Part shown: piece after piece, positions 11,703-22,121 of the stretch
How positions within the stretch are numbered: the stretch's first letter is position 1
Layout: each line of letters begins with the position of its first letter
Source of the DNA: Polyangiaceae bacterium
GTDB taxonomy: Bacteria; Myxococcota_A; Polyangia; Polyangiales; Polyangiaceae
Length of the DNA: 64,000 bases
Assembly: GCA_020846005.1 (NCBI GenBank)
Contig: JADLEQ010000022.1
Coordinates: 1 to 64,000 of the forward strand
Direction: 5' to 3'
Notes under the pieces: model-generated
What the model saw: the letters and a program-made list of their open reading frames with translations, nothing else
The model's database searches: none
What the model was told of the DNA's origin: nothing
Program-made: the position numbers and the translations under genes

Positions 11703-13061
11703 TTGACCGAGCCGAACGAGATCTCCACCCGCGCCGCGCGCTCCTCCGCGGCGGCGCCGCGCGAGCTCGTCCTCGTCGTGGTGAGCGGACGAGCGCGCGG
11801 CCAGCGCGTCCGCCTCGCCGACCGCCTGCGCATCGGGAAGGCGCCGGACAACGACCTCGTCCTCCCCGACGACACCGTGTCGCGCCACCACTGCGAGCTG
11901 GTGCGCTCTCCGGCCGGCGTGGTGGTGCGGGATCTCGACTCGACGAACCACACCCGCATCGGCCGGAGCGTGGTGCGCGAAGCGACGATCGAGCCGGGCG
12001 CGACGCTCGTGGCCGGCTCGGTCGAGATGGTGCTCCGAAGCGAGCCCGAGCGCGCCCAGGTGCTCCCGAGCGAGGCGACGCGCTTCGGCGAGGCGCTCGG
12101 GCCGAGCCTGAGCATGCGCGCGATCTTCGGGGTCCTCGAGCGCATCGCGCCGACGGACGCCGTCGTGCTGCTCGAGGGCGAGACGGGCACCGGCAAGGAT
12201 GTCCTCGCCCGCTCGATCCACCAGGCCAGCCCACGGCGCGCCGCCCCGTTCGTCGTCGTCGACTGCGGGGCGGTCAGCTACAACCTGATCGAGTCGGAGC
12301 TCTTCGGGCACGAGCGGGGCGCGTTCACCGGCGCCGTGGCGTCCCGGCAGGGGGCGTTCGAGCTCGCCGGGCGCGGGACGGTGTTCCTCGACGAGGTCGG
12401 CGAGCTCCCGCTCGATGTTCAGCCGAAGCTCCTCCGCGTCCTCGAGTCCCAGGAGTATCGCCGAGTGGGTGGCAACCGGAGCGCCCGCTCGGAGGCGCGC
12501 GTCATCGCGGCGACCAAGCGCAACCTGAAGAGCGAGGTCGAGCGCGGCAAGTTCCGTGAGGACCTGTACTTCCGTCTGGCCGTCGTGCCAGTCACCGTCC
12601 CGCCTCTCCGGCAGCGCCGCGAGGACATCCCCGAGCTGGTGCGCCACTTCCTCGAGGTCGCGGCCCGCCGCGATCGGGCGACCCACGAGGTCGAGCTCGC
12701 CCCGGCGACGCTCGCGGCGCTCCAGGCCCACGACTGGCCCGGCAACGTGCGCGAGCTCCGGAACGTCCTCGATCGGGCGATCTACCTGGCGACCGCGACC
12801 GGCGACCGCGAGCTGCGCCTCGTCGATCTCCCGCTCGCCGCGGCTCGTCCGCCGAGCCTGCCGCCGGAGCCCGCGGGGTTCGAGCCGAGCCTGTCGTATC
12901 GCGAGACGCGAGCGCTCCACGACGCGGAGTTCGAGCGCCGCTACGTGAGCTGGCTCCTCGGCCGCCACGCGGGCAACGTCACCGCCGCCGCGCGCGAGGC
13001 GCGCATGGATCGCAAGCACCTGGCCGAGCTGGCGCGCCGCCACGGCCTGCGCGAGGACTGA
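11703..13061 (+). CDS. FHA-domain sigma54-dependent transcriptional activator
   Basis: A 452-residue enhancer-binding protein. Residues about 25-110 form an FHA domain ([31 protein letters not shown]), which binds phosphothreonine. The AAA+ domain has Walker A GETGTGKD near residue 158, the sigma54 loop GAFTGA near 206, Walker [13 protein letters not shown] and [11 protein letters not shown] Fis-type helix-turn-helix ends the protein ([20 protein letters not shown]). FHA replaces the receiver domain, so the signal is probably phosphorylation by a Ser/Thr kinase, as is common in myxobacteria. The start is a TTG at 11703, the only start that keeps the whole FHA domain without running into upstream non-coding sequence. 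The target genes are unknown. Confidence 0.94.
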   Translation: MTEPNEISTRAARSSAAAPRELVLVVVSGRARGQRVRLADRLRIGKAPDNDLVLPDDTVSRHHCELVRSPAGVVVRDLDSTNHTRIGRSVVREATIEPGATLVAGSVEMVLRSEPERAQVLPSEATRFGEALGPSLSMRAIFGVLERIAPTDAVVLLEGETGTGKDVLARSIHQASPRRAAPFVVVDCGAVSYNLIESELFGHERGAFTGAVASRQGAFELAGRGTVFLDEVGELPLDVQPKLLRVLESQEYRRVGGNRSARSEARVIAATKRNLKSEVERGKFREDLYFRLAVVPVTVPPLRQRREDIPELVRHFLEVAARRDRATHEVELAPATLAALQAHDWPGNVRELRNVLDRAIYLATATGDRELRLVDLPLAAARPPSLPPEPAGFEPSLSYRETRALHDAEFERRYVSWLLGRHAGNVTAAAREARMDRKHLAELARRHGLRED

Positions 13062-13104
13062 GCCCGCGCGAGGACTGAGCCCGCGCGAGGACTGAACCCG
13101 CGCG
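13049..13104. repeat. Three tandem 17-bp repeats spanning a stop codon
   Basis: GCGCGAGGACTGAGCCC occurs three times in a row (13049-13065, 13066-13082, 13083-13099, the last with one A for G) plus five bases of a fourth. The first copy contains the last codons and stop of the FHA-sigma54 gene. A TGA is repeated in each copy. Confidence 0.9.
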
Positions 13105-13132
13105 GGCGTCGGGCTGCGCGCCGCCGCTCGCG

Positions 13133-15373
13133 TCAGCGGTCGCGGCGCGGGCCGCGATCCCGGCCTCCGCGGTCGCGATCTCGGGGCCCGCGGTCCGGCC
13201 CGCCGCGCCCGCCGCGCGAGGGCGGGCCGGCGTCCCGCGCCTTCTGGATCCGCTCGCGCGCCCGCTCGCCCTCCTCCCCCTCGGGGAGCGGCAGGATCTC
13301 GCGACGCGAGAGGCGGACCTTGCCATCTCGATCCGCGGAGATGACCTTCACGTCGATGACATCGCCCTCCTTGAGCACGTCCGAGACGTTCTCGATGCGC
13401 TCGTGGGCGATCTCGGAGACATGGAGGAGCGCCTCGTTGTTCGGGAGGATCTCGACGAACGCGCCGAAGTCGACGACCCGCCGCACCGTCCCCTGGTACA
13501 CCCGCCCGACCTCGGGCTCCGCCGTAAGGCCCTCGATGATCGCGAGCGCGCGCTTCACCGCGTCCGGATCCGAGCCGGCCACGTTGACGGTGCCGTCGTC
13601 CTCCACGTCGATGCTGACGCCCGTCTGGTCGACGATGCCCTTGATGGTCTTGCCACCGGGGCCGATGATGATGCGGATCTGATCGGGCTTCACCTTGACG
13701 GTGGTGATGCGCGGCGCCCACTTGCTGATCTCGCCTCGCGGCGTGGAGAGGGTCTCGTTCATCTTCCGCAGGATGTGGAGCCGGCCCTCGCGCGCCTGGT
13801 CGAGCGCCCGCTCGAGCGTGCTGCGATCCAGCCCCTGGATCTTGATGTCCATTTGGATCGCGGTGACGCCGCGCTCTGTCCCGCACACCTTGAAGTCCAT
13901 GTCCCCGAGGTGATCCTCGTCGCCCAGGATGTCGCTCAGGATGGCGACGTCCTTGCCCTCCTGGATCAGGCCCATCGCGATCCCCGCGACGGGGCGCTTC
14001 ATCGGGACGCCGCAGTCCATCATCGAGAGCGTGGCGCCACAGACGCTCGCCATCGAGCTCGAGCCGTTCGACTCGAGGATCTCGCTCACGATGCGGATCG
14101 TGTACGGGAACTCCTCGTGGGGCGGGACCATGCGGACAACCGCGCGCTCGGCGAGCGCGCCGTGTCCGATCTCGCGGCGGCCGGGCCCTCGGAGCGGCTT
14201 CGTCTCGCCGGTGGAGAAGGGCGGGAAGTTATAGTGGAGCATGAAGCGCTTCCACGACTCGCCCGTCAAGGCGTCGATCTTCTGTTCGTCTCCGGAGGTG
14301 CCGAGCGTCGCGGTGACGATCGCCTGCGTCTCCCCTCGCTGGAAGAGCGCAGAGCCGTGGACGCGCGGCAGGAGGCCGACCTCGCAGGCGATGGGGCGGA
14401 TCGAGCGCTCGTCGCGGCCGTCGATGCGGCGCCGCTCGCCGAGGACCATGCGCCGGACGACGTGGTACTTGCGCTCCTCGACCTCGGCCTTGACGAGCTT
14501 CTCGATCGCGACGAAGGCCTCGTCGCCGACCTGGGCCTTCACGGCGGCGACCACGTCCTGCTTGATGGCGCCGTAGGCGTCGTAGCGGGCCTTCTTGTCG
14601 GCGATGACGCACGCGTCGCGCAGCCGCTTGTCTGCGAGCTCCGCGATGCGGCCGGCGACCGCCTCGTCGAGCTTGGCGACGGAGAACTGGCGCTTCGGCT
14701 TGCCGACCGCCTGGCGCAGCCGCTCGATGAGGGCAATGACGGCCTGGCCCTCGCGGTGGGCGAACATGAGCGCGTCGATGAGGTCCGCCTCGCTCGCCTC
14801 CGCCGCCCCACCCTCGACCATGACGATGGCGTCGCGCGAGACGGCCACCACGAGCTCGATGTCGGCCCGCGCCGACTGCTCGTGGGTCGGGTACGCGATG
14901 AGCTCGCCCTCCACCCGGGCGACGCGGATGCCGCAGACGGGGCCGTCCCACGGGATGTCCGAGATCGCGAGCGCGGCGCTGCCGGCGTTCAGCGCGAGGA
15001 CGTCCGTCGGGTTCGACTTGTCGGTGGAGAGGACGGTCGCGATGACCTGCGTGTCCTTCTTGTAGCCCTCGGGGAACAGGGGCCGCAGCGGACGATCCAT
15101 GAGGCGCGAGGTGAGCGTCTCGTAGTCGCGCAGGCGCCCCTCGCGCTTGAAGAATCCGCCCGGGATCTTGCCGGCCGCGTACGTCTTCTCGACGTACTCG
15201 CAGGTGAGCGGGAAGAAGTCGAGGCCCGGCCGCTCGTCGGTCGACGTCGCGGTGACGAGCACGACGCTCTCGCCGTACGTGATGAGGACGGCGCCATGCG
15301 CCTGCTTGGCGAGACGGCCCGTCTCGAAGACCATGGGCCGGCCGCCGACGGTGACGGATTCACGAACGAACAT
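13133..15373 (-). CDS. pnp: Polyribonucleotide nucleotidyltransferase (PNPase)
   Basis: A 746-residue 3'-5' phosphorolytic exoribonuclease, subunit of the RNA degradosome. It has two RNase PH-like domains (N-terminal DERPGLDFFPLTCEYVEKTY and FFKREGRLRDYETLTSRLMD; second FSTGETKPLRGPGRREIGHG and EILESNGSSSMASVCG), a KH domain (IIIGPGGKTIKGI) and an S1 domain (VYQGTVRRVVDFGAFVEIL). The C-terminus carries an Arg/Gly/Asp-rich tail beyond S1, which may add RNA or protein contacts. The start is preceded by AAGGAG about 11 nt upstream. It lies 159 bp downstream of rpsO, the classic rpsO-pnp order, so the two are probably cotranscribed. Confidence 0.98.
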   Translation of the reverse strand: MFVRESVTVGGRPMVFETGRLAKQAHGAVLITYGESVVLVTATSTDERPGLDFFPLTCEYVEKTYAAGKIPGGFFKREGRLRDYETLTSRLMDRPLRPLFPEGYKKDTQVIATVLSTDKSNPTDVLALNAGSAALAISDIPWDGPVCGIRVARVEGELIAYPTHEQSARADIELVVAVSRDAIVMVEGGAAEASEADLIDALMFAHREGQAVIALIERLRQAVGKPKRQFSVAKLDEAVAGRIAELADKRLRDACVIADKKARYDAYGAIKQDVVAAVKAQVGDEAFVAIEKLVKAEVEERKYHVVRRMVLGERRRIDGRDERSIRPIACEVGLLPRVHGSALFQRGETQAIVTATLGTSGDEQKIDALTGESWKRFMLHYNFPPFSTGETKPLRGPGRREIGHGALAERAVVRMVPPHEEFPYTIRIVSEILESNGSSSMASVCGATLSMMDCGVPMKRPVAGIAMGLIQEGKDVAILSDILGDEDHLGDMDFKVCGTERGVTAIQMDIKIQGLDRSTLERALDQAREGRLHILRKMNETLSTPRGEISKWAPRITTVKVKPDQIRIIIGPGGKTIKGIVDQTGVSIDVEDDGTVNVAGSDPDAVKRALAIIEGLTAEPEVGRVYQGTVRRVVDFGAFVEILPNNEALLHVSEIAHERIENVSDVLKEGDVIDVKVISADRDGKVRLSRREILPLPEGEEGERARERIQKARDAGPPSRGGRGGPDRGPRDRDRGGRDRGPRRDR

Positions 15374-15532
15374 TGGGGAACGCGCTCCTTGGCGCCGGTG
15401 CCGCTATCGCGCGGCGTGTCGCCGGATCGTCGTTCAACCTCGCCCTTCAGCCTCGGTTCCTGCGCGCGAGCGGGTCGTGCGCACGAATCGGGGTTGAAGC
15501 GTCGAGCCGAACCGACCCGGAGTGAGGTACGG

Positions 15533-15802
15533 TTACTTGCGCAGGCTCAGCGCCGAGACGACCTTGCGGTAGCGGTCGACATCGGAGCGCTTGAGGTAGT
15601 CGAGCAGGCGGCGTCGCTGCCCGACGAGCTTGAGCAAGCCACGCCGGGAGTGGTGGTCCTTCTTGTGCGTCTTGAAGTGCTCCGTCAGGTGCTCGATGCG
15701 CTGGCTCAGGAGCGCGACCTGGACCTCGGGGGAGCCCGTGTCGGTGGGGTGCTGGCGGTAGGTGTCGATGACGCGGCTCTTCGCGTCGAGCGGGAGGGGC
15801 AT
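15533..15802 (-). CDS. rpsO: 30S ribosomal protein S15
   Basis: 89 residues, the standard length of S15, with the family pattern [39 protein letters not shown] and LLDYLKR. It binds the 16S rRNA central domain and starts platform assembly. The ATG is preceded by AAGGA about 10 nt upstream, and a good sigma70-like promoter lies just before that. It is followed by pnp on the same strand. In Escherichia coli S15 represses its own translation by binding the leader; here an inverted repeat covers the ribosome-binding site. Confidence 0.98.
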   Translation of the reverse strand: MPLPLDAKSRVIDTYRQHPTDTGSPEVQVALLSQRIEHLTEHFKTHKKDHHSRRGLLKLVGQRRRLLDYLKRSDVDRYRKVVSALSLRK

Positions 15803-15811
15803 GCGCTGGAA

Positions 15812-15825
15812 GTCCTTGAAAGGAC
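15812..15825 (-). promoter_or_regulatory. Inverted repeat over rpsO ribosome-binding site
   Basis: On the minus strand GTCCT-TTCA-AGGAC can form a 5-bp hairpin with a 4-nt loop, and the AGGA of the right arm is the rpsO ribosome-binding site. The site is at the extreme 5' end of the predicted transcript. It may contribute to autoregulation by S15 (inference). Confidence 0.3.
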
Positions 15826-15829
15826 GCGG

Positions 15830-15857
15830 ACTATACCTCCCGATCTCGGCCCGTCAA
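15830..15857 (-). promoter_or_regulatory. Candidate sigma70-type promoter of rpsO-pnp
   Basis: On the minus strand TTGACG (15857-15852), a 16-bp spacer and TATAGT (15835-15830) match -35 and -10 consensus closely. The resulting leader would be about 20 nt. The spacer contains GATCGGGAG, also found between the boxes of the candidate lon promoter. Confidence 0.65.
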
Positions 15858-15864
15858 CGCCGCC

Positions 15865-15906
15865 GTGAGGCCGGCGCCGGCCGGCGTGAGGCCGGCGCCG
15901 GCCGGC
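15865..15906. repeat. Duplicated 21-bp palindrome-rich repeat
   Basis: GTGAGGCCGGCGCCGGCCGGC occurs twice in tandem (15865-15885 and 15886-15906) and is followed by more GCCGGC-type sequence to about 15930. Nested palindromes (GCCGGCGCCGGC) make the region prone to hairpins. It lies between the rpsO promoter and the divergent lipoprotein gene. Confidence 0.85.
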
Positions 15907-15982
15907 GCCGGCCTGCCGGCCGCGGCGCCGTCGATGCGGCTCCGGCTTTGCCGAGCGCAGTTCCGGGGCTATCACGCCGCCC

Positions 15983-17053
15983 GTGGTGCTGAACCCCCGC
16001 CCCGGCCAAGCGGCCTCGCTCCGCCAGCGTGGCCTGCTGCCCAGGTACCGTCGGCTCGGACGGGTCGGAGCCCTCGGGGTCCTCGGCTCGGGTCTCCTCG
16101 GAGCCGCATGCGAGGACAACACCGTCGAGCCCGCCGGGCCCCCGTACGTGGGCGCGGTCACACCCGACGCTGGCGGAGCGGCGGGCGGAGGCGGGAGCGG
16201 CGGGAGCGGCGGGGGAGGCGGCGCCGGCGGAGGCGGGACGGGCGGCGCCGCGGCGCTCGACGCAGGCGCCGCGGAGGCGTGCCCCGCGCTCGCGCTGCCG
16301 ATCGGGGCCGGGCTCGAGGCCGGGGTCGGCGTCGCGCTCACGACCTCGAGAGCGTACCTCGCGAACGGGAGCACGCTGTTCGTGCACGAGCGTGCGGGCG
16401 GCTGCGCCGGCGCGCTGCTCGAGACGCACACCGCGGGCGCCCCGGGCGGGCGGATCTCCGGCGCGGGGATCCACGGTGTCGCGGGCATCGCCGCGACGGA
16501 CGACGCGCTGGTCGCCACGGACTCCGCCGCGCTCCGCCTGTCGAGCGCGGGGGCGATCGGGGATCGGCCGTGCAGCTTCGAGGCGGACTCGGTGGCGACC
16601 GCCGCCGGTGCGCTGGTGGGCGCGGCGCTGCTGCGCGCAGGCGGCGCCGCGGCGCGGGTCACGCTCGTCGGCGGCGGGTGCGAGTCGGAGGCGCAGACGC
16701 CGCCGGCGCTGGTGCACGTCGCGGTGGGCGCGCTCGCGAGCGGCGACCTGGTGGTCGCGGCGATCGACGAGCCGAGCGAGCCCGTGCGGGTGCGACGCGC
16801 CGGCGGGACGGGAGGCGTGGTGGCCTGCTCCGCGCGGGCCGTGGTGACGCTCGGCGCGCGGGTGGCCGTCCTCGACCCGGTCTGCGGCGCGGTGCGCCTG
16901 TTCGACGCAGCCCTGAGCGCCGAGGAGGAGGCGATCGCGCTCCCCGCCGGAGTCACCGCGCGCGGGATGGCGGCGGTGCCCGGCGAGGTCGCCCTCAGCG
17001 TACTGTCGGTCGACGCGGTCGGCGCGCCCGCGCTGCACGTGCTGCGCCTCTGA
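15983..17053 (+). CDS. Putative lipoprotein with Gly-rich linker
   Basis: A 356-residue predicted lipoprotein. The start at GTG 15983 is uncertain. The signal segment RVGALGVLGSGLL leads to lipobox GAAC, then CEDN at the mature N-terminus. A linker of about 45 residues is almost all Gly with Ala and Ser. The C-terminal part has repeated short strands with VALTTSRAYLANGS, GIAATDDALVATDS and GDLVVAAIDEPSE, consistent with a beta-propeller-like domain, and paired Cys residues. No enzyme motif was seen. It is monocistronic, convergent with the lon-side genes. Confidence 0.75.
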   Translation: MVLNPRPGQAASLRQRGLLPRYRRLGRVGALGVLGSGLLGAACEDNTVEPAGPPYVGAVTPDAGGAAGGGGSGGSGGGGGAGGGGTGGAAALDAGAAEACPALALPIGAGLEAGVGVALTTSRAYLANGSTLFVHERAGGCAGALLETHTAGAPGGRISGAGIHGVAGIAATDDALVATDSAALRLSSAGAIGDRPCSFEADSVATAAGALVGAALLRAGGAAARVTLVGGGCESEAQTPPALVHVAVGALASGDLVVAAIDEPSEPVRVRRAGGTGGVVACSARAVVTLGARVAVLDPVCGAVRLFDAALSAEEEAIALPAGVTARGMAAVPGEVALSVLSVDAVGAPALHVLRL

Positions 17054-17091
17054 CCTCCCCGGCGCCTCCGCGGCGCCAGCGCGGCCCGAGC

Positions 17092-17490
17092 TCAGCGCTC
17101 GCGGGGCGCCTCGCCCGATGCGCGGCGACTGCGCACGAAGAGGAACGCGGCCACCGCGGCGCCGAGCCCGGCGAAGAGCGCGAGGTTCCGGTTGCGCCGC
17201 GCGCGCTCCTCTGCCTCGATCTCGCGCTGGCGCGCCTCGAGATCGCGGGCGAGCGCCTCGGCCTGCTGCGTCAACCCGGTCAGCTCCTTGGAGAGGCGCT
17301 CCACGTCGCGGCGCTCGCCGGCGAGCGCGTCGGCGCTCGCCGGCGGCGACGGCGCCTGCGCGAACGCGACCGCGGGGACCGCCAGCGCCGCGACGACCCC
17401 GGCGGCACGCAGCCCCCGCGGGAGCGCGCGCCGCAGCGCCGCCGGGACGACACGGGCCGAGGGGCGAGAGCAGGGAACGAGCGTCGCCAT
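17092..17490 (-). CDS. Small exported coiled-coil membrane protein
   Basis: A 132-residue protein. The N-terminal signal-like segment (LRAAGVVAALAVPAVAFAQA) has a likely cleavage after AFA. A charged heptad-like stretch follows (ERRDVERLSKELTGLTQQAEALARDLEARQ), predicted coiled coil. One membrane segment near the C-terminus (NLALFAGLGAAVAAFLFV) is followed by a basic tail. It lies 50 bp downstream of lon on the same strand and may share its transcript. Family not recognised. Confidence 0.7.
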   Translation of the reverse strand: MATLVPCSRPSARVVPAALRRALPRGLRAAGVVAALAVPAVAFAQAPSPPASADALAGERRDVERLSKELTGLTQQAEALARDLEARQREIEAEERARRNRNLALFAGLGAAVAAFLFVRSRRASGEAPRER

Positions 17491-17540
17491 CGGCGCGCAG
17501 GATAGCGGCCCCTCCGGCGAGAGCCAGCGCGCAGCGAGGC

Positions 17541-19919
<2,379 letters not shown>

Positions 19920-20018
19920 CGATCTCCTGACCTCCGTCCTGCGCCGCCGGGCGGGCAGCCCAGCCTGCGGGGACGGACGATGAGCACGCGGTGCGTAGCT
20001 CGGTGTGGGTTCTGGCGG

Positions 20019-20046
20019 AACGTAAGCTCCCGATCCGGTCCGTCAA
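20019..20046 (-). promoter_or_regulatory. Candidate promoter of lon
   Basis: On the minus strand TTGACG (20046-20041), a 16-bp spacer and TACGTT (20024-20019). The -10 match is weak, but the block TTGACGGaCCGGATCGGGAG closely resembles the rpsO promoter block. No CIRCE-type inverted repeat was seen. Confidence 0.4.
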
Positions 20047-20118
20047 CGGCTTCGCGCAACCCGTGCGCGCCGGCGCCGCCTCGCGGCCGCGCGCGGGGGA
20101 CTCGTGGTAGGAGCGGCC

Positions 20119-20592
20119 ATGGCCGACACGCCCGGCGTCTGGATGCGACTGGTCACGGCCGGCGTGACGGCGACGTCGGAGGCGACCTTCCCCGACAGCG
20201 ACACCGGCGCGCCGGACTGGCGATCCACCGAGATGGTGCCGCGCACGCTCGAGTACCTGGAGGAGCTCCCGCCGCGCCAGCGGCGGCTGGTGCAGGCGCT
20301 CTTCGTGTTCGTCGAGCTGGCGGCGATCTTCCTGCTGCTCAGGGGGCGGCGCTTCTCGCGGCTCCCCGTCCCGGTGCGGACCGAGGCGATCCGGCGCTGG
20401 CGCGCCTCGCGCTACCTCGTGGGGCGAATCCTCGGGGACTCGCTCAAGGCGACGGCCACCATGATGTACCTGTCCCACCCCCGCGCCCTCGAATGGATGG
20501 GGGAGTATCGAGCGTGCGAGCGACCGCTGGACCGGATCCGCCTGCCGGTGCGCCCAGACGCGCTCGAGCCGCGTGACGGGGGCGAGGCGTGA
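20119..20592 (+). CDS. Small protein coupled to a GMC oxidoreductase
   Basis: A 157-residue protein. TAGGAG 5 nt before ATG 20119 favours this start over the GTG at 20104. It has a central hydrophobic helix (LVQALFVFVELAAIFLLL) and a second moderately hydrophobic stretch with YLVGRILGDSLKATATMMYL. The order, small helical protein followed by GMC enzyme with a 4-bp overlap (GTGA), recalls the helper subunits that accompany some GMC dehydrogenases (for example gluconate 2-dehydrogenase subunit 3), but no signature could be confirmed. It probably anchors or partners the oxidoreductase. Confidence 0.75.
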   Translation: MADTPGVWMRLVTAGVTATSEATFPDSDTGAPDWRSTEMVPRTLEYLEELPPRQRRLVQALFVFVELAAIFLLLRGRRFSRLPVPVRTEAIRRWRASRYLVGRILGDSLKATATMMYLSHPRALEWMGEYRACERPLDRIRLPVRPDALEPRDGGEA

Positions 20593-22118
20593 GGCACGGG
20601 CTCGCCGACGTACGGTCGGGGTTCGACGTCGAGGCCGACGTAGCGATCGTCGGCTCGGGGCCGGGGGGTGCGGTCGCGGCCGACAACCTCGCGCGCGCCG
20701 GGATGCGCGTGGTGGTGCTCGAGGCCGGGCCCGAGCTGCGCGCGGAGGACATGGTCCGGGACGCGCCGCGGTTCCTCGCGCGTAACTTCTGGGAAGGGGG
20801 GCTGCGCATGGTGCTCGGGACGGCCCCGAGCCCGAGCATGCACGCGCGCTGCCTCGGCGGCGGCAGCGTCGTGAACTCCGCCATCATGCTCCCGCTCCCC
20901 GCCTGGGTGCGCCAGGAGTGGCGCGCGGAGACGGGCGTCGCGCACTTCGACTCGCCGGAGCTCGACGCAGCGTACGCGCGCGCCTTCGCGCGTTGCCGCG
21001 TGAGCCCCACCCCGACGGCCGTGCTCGGTCGGCGCAACCGCCTCGTCCGTGCTGCGATCGAGGGTGTCGCGGGGGAGCGCGGCGGGGGCCTGCCCCGCGC
21101 CGTCGTCGACTGCGAGGGCAGCTCGGACTGCCTCACCGGCTGCCCGACGGGCAAGAAGCAGTCGGTCGACCGTACGTACCTGCCGGCCGCGGAGGCGAAC
21201 GGCGCCGAGATCTACACGCACGCGGAGGTCGAGCGGGTGCTGGTCGAGGGCACCCGCGTCACCGGCGTCGAGGGCACGGTCGTCGAGCTGCCGGGCTGGC
21301 AACGCCGCGGCAGGTTCCGCGTGCGCGCGCCGCGCGTGCTCGTCGCCGCCGGCACGACGCAGACGCCGGTGCTCCTGCAGCGGAGCGGCATCAACCCGCG
21401 CGGCCGGGTCGGCGCGACCTTCTTTTGTCACATCGGCGGCGGCCTGGTCGGCATCATGGACGAGGTCGTCGATCCTTGGATCGGCGCCACCCAGGGCTGG
21501 GGGGCGATCTCGCAGGAGATCCGCGGGCTCAAGTACGAGGGGCTGTGGGCGTCTCCGGCCGTGCTCATGGTGCGCTGGGGGGGCGTGGGGCGATCGTTCG
21601 TCGACCGGCTCGACGAGGTGAAGCACGCCGTCGTGATCGCCATCGTGTACCGAGGCGACGTGCGCGGGAGCGTGCGCGCGGGCCGCCGCGGCGATCCGGT
21701 CCTCCACCTGCGGATCCCGGAGAAGAACGTGGCGCCGGTGATGCGGGGGATGAAGACGGCCGCCGACTCGCTGCTCGCGGTGGGCGCCCGGTACGTGCAC
21801 ACGGGCCTCACGAGCGTGATGGACGAGATGCGCAGTCCGCGAGACACCGAGAGCCTGCTCTCGCCCCGCGTCCGCGCGAGCCACATGGCGATGACGATGA
21901 ACCACACCTTCGGCTCGTGCCGCATGACCGCCGACGACAGCGGCCCCGTCGACCCGCAAGGGCGCGTGCGCGGCGTCGAGGGGCTGTTCGTCTGCGACGC
22001 GAGCGTGTTCCCCAGCCCGAGCGCGGTAAACCCGCAGGCGACGATCCTGGCGCTCTCGGATCTCACCTCGCGGCGGCTGGCGGAGCTCCCGCTCGACGAG
22101 CCGCCGGCCCCGGGTTGA
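20589..22118 (+). CDS. GMC-family FAD oxidoreductase
   Basis: A 509-residue flavoprotein. The N-terminal Rossmann motif VAIVGSGPGGAVAADNLARA binds FAD, followed by ARCLGGGSVVNSAIML (GMC signature 1 region). A Cys-rich insert DCEGSSDCLTGCPTGKKQS near residues 175-195 resembles the one seen in long-chain alcohol oxidases and cholesterol-oxidase-like GMC proteins. The C-terminus has MTMNHTFGSCRM (catalytic His region) and LFVCDASVFPSPSAVNPQAT. It likely oxidises a hydrophobic alcohol; the substrate is unknown. It starts in a GTGA overlap with the preceding gene and has no signal peptide. Confidence 0.93.
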   Translation: MRHGLADVRSGFDVEADVAIVGSGPGGAVAADNLARAGMRVVVLEAGPELRAEDMVRDAPRFLARNFWEGGLRMVLGTAPSPSMHARCLGGGSVVNSAIMLPLPAWVRQEWRAETGVAHFDSPELDAAYARAFARCRVSPTPTAVLGRRNRLVRAAIEGVAGERGGGLPRAVVDCEGSSDCLTGCPTGKKQSVDRTYLPAAEANGAEIYTHAEVERVLVEGTRVTGVEGTVVELPGWQRRGRFRVRAPRVLVAAGTTQTPVLLQRSGINPRGRVGATFFCHIGGGLVGIMDEVVDPWIGATQGWGAISQEIRGLKYEGLWASPAVLMVRWGGVGRSFVDRLDEVKHAVVIAIVYRGDVRGSVRAGRRGDPVLHLRIPEKNVAPVMRGMKTAADSLLAVGARYVHTGLTSVMDEMRSPRDTESLLSPRVRASHMAMTMNHTFGSCRMTADDSGPVDPQGRVRGVEGLFVCDASVFPSPSAVNPQATILALSDLTSRRLAELPLDEPPAPG

Positions 22119-22121
22119 GCG

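Noticed and set aside
13403-15868. 821-residue frame on + antisense to pnp and rpsO
   Set aside because: The minus strand encodes complete PNPase and S15. The + frame is Arg/Asp/Val-rich with no motif.
19920-20118. CIRCE/HrcA operator upstream of lon
   Set aside because: No TTAGCACTC-N9-GAGTGCTAA-like inverted repeat is present in the lon upstream region.
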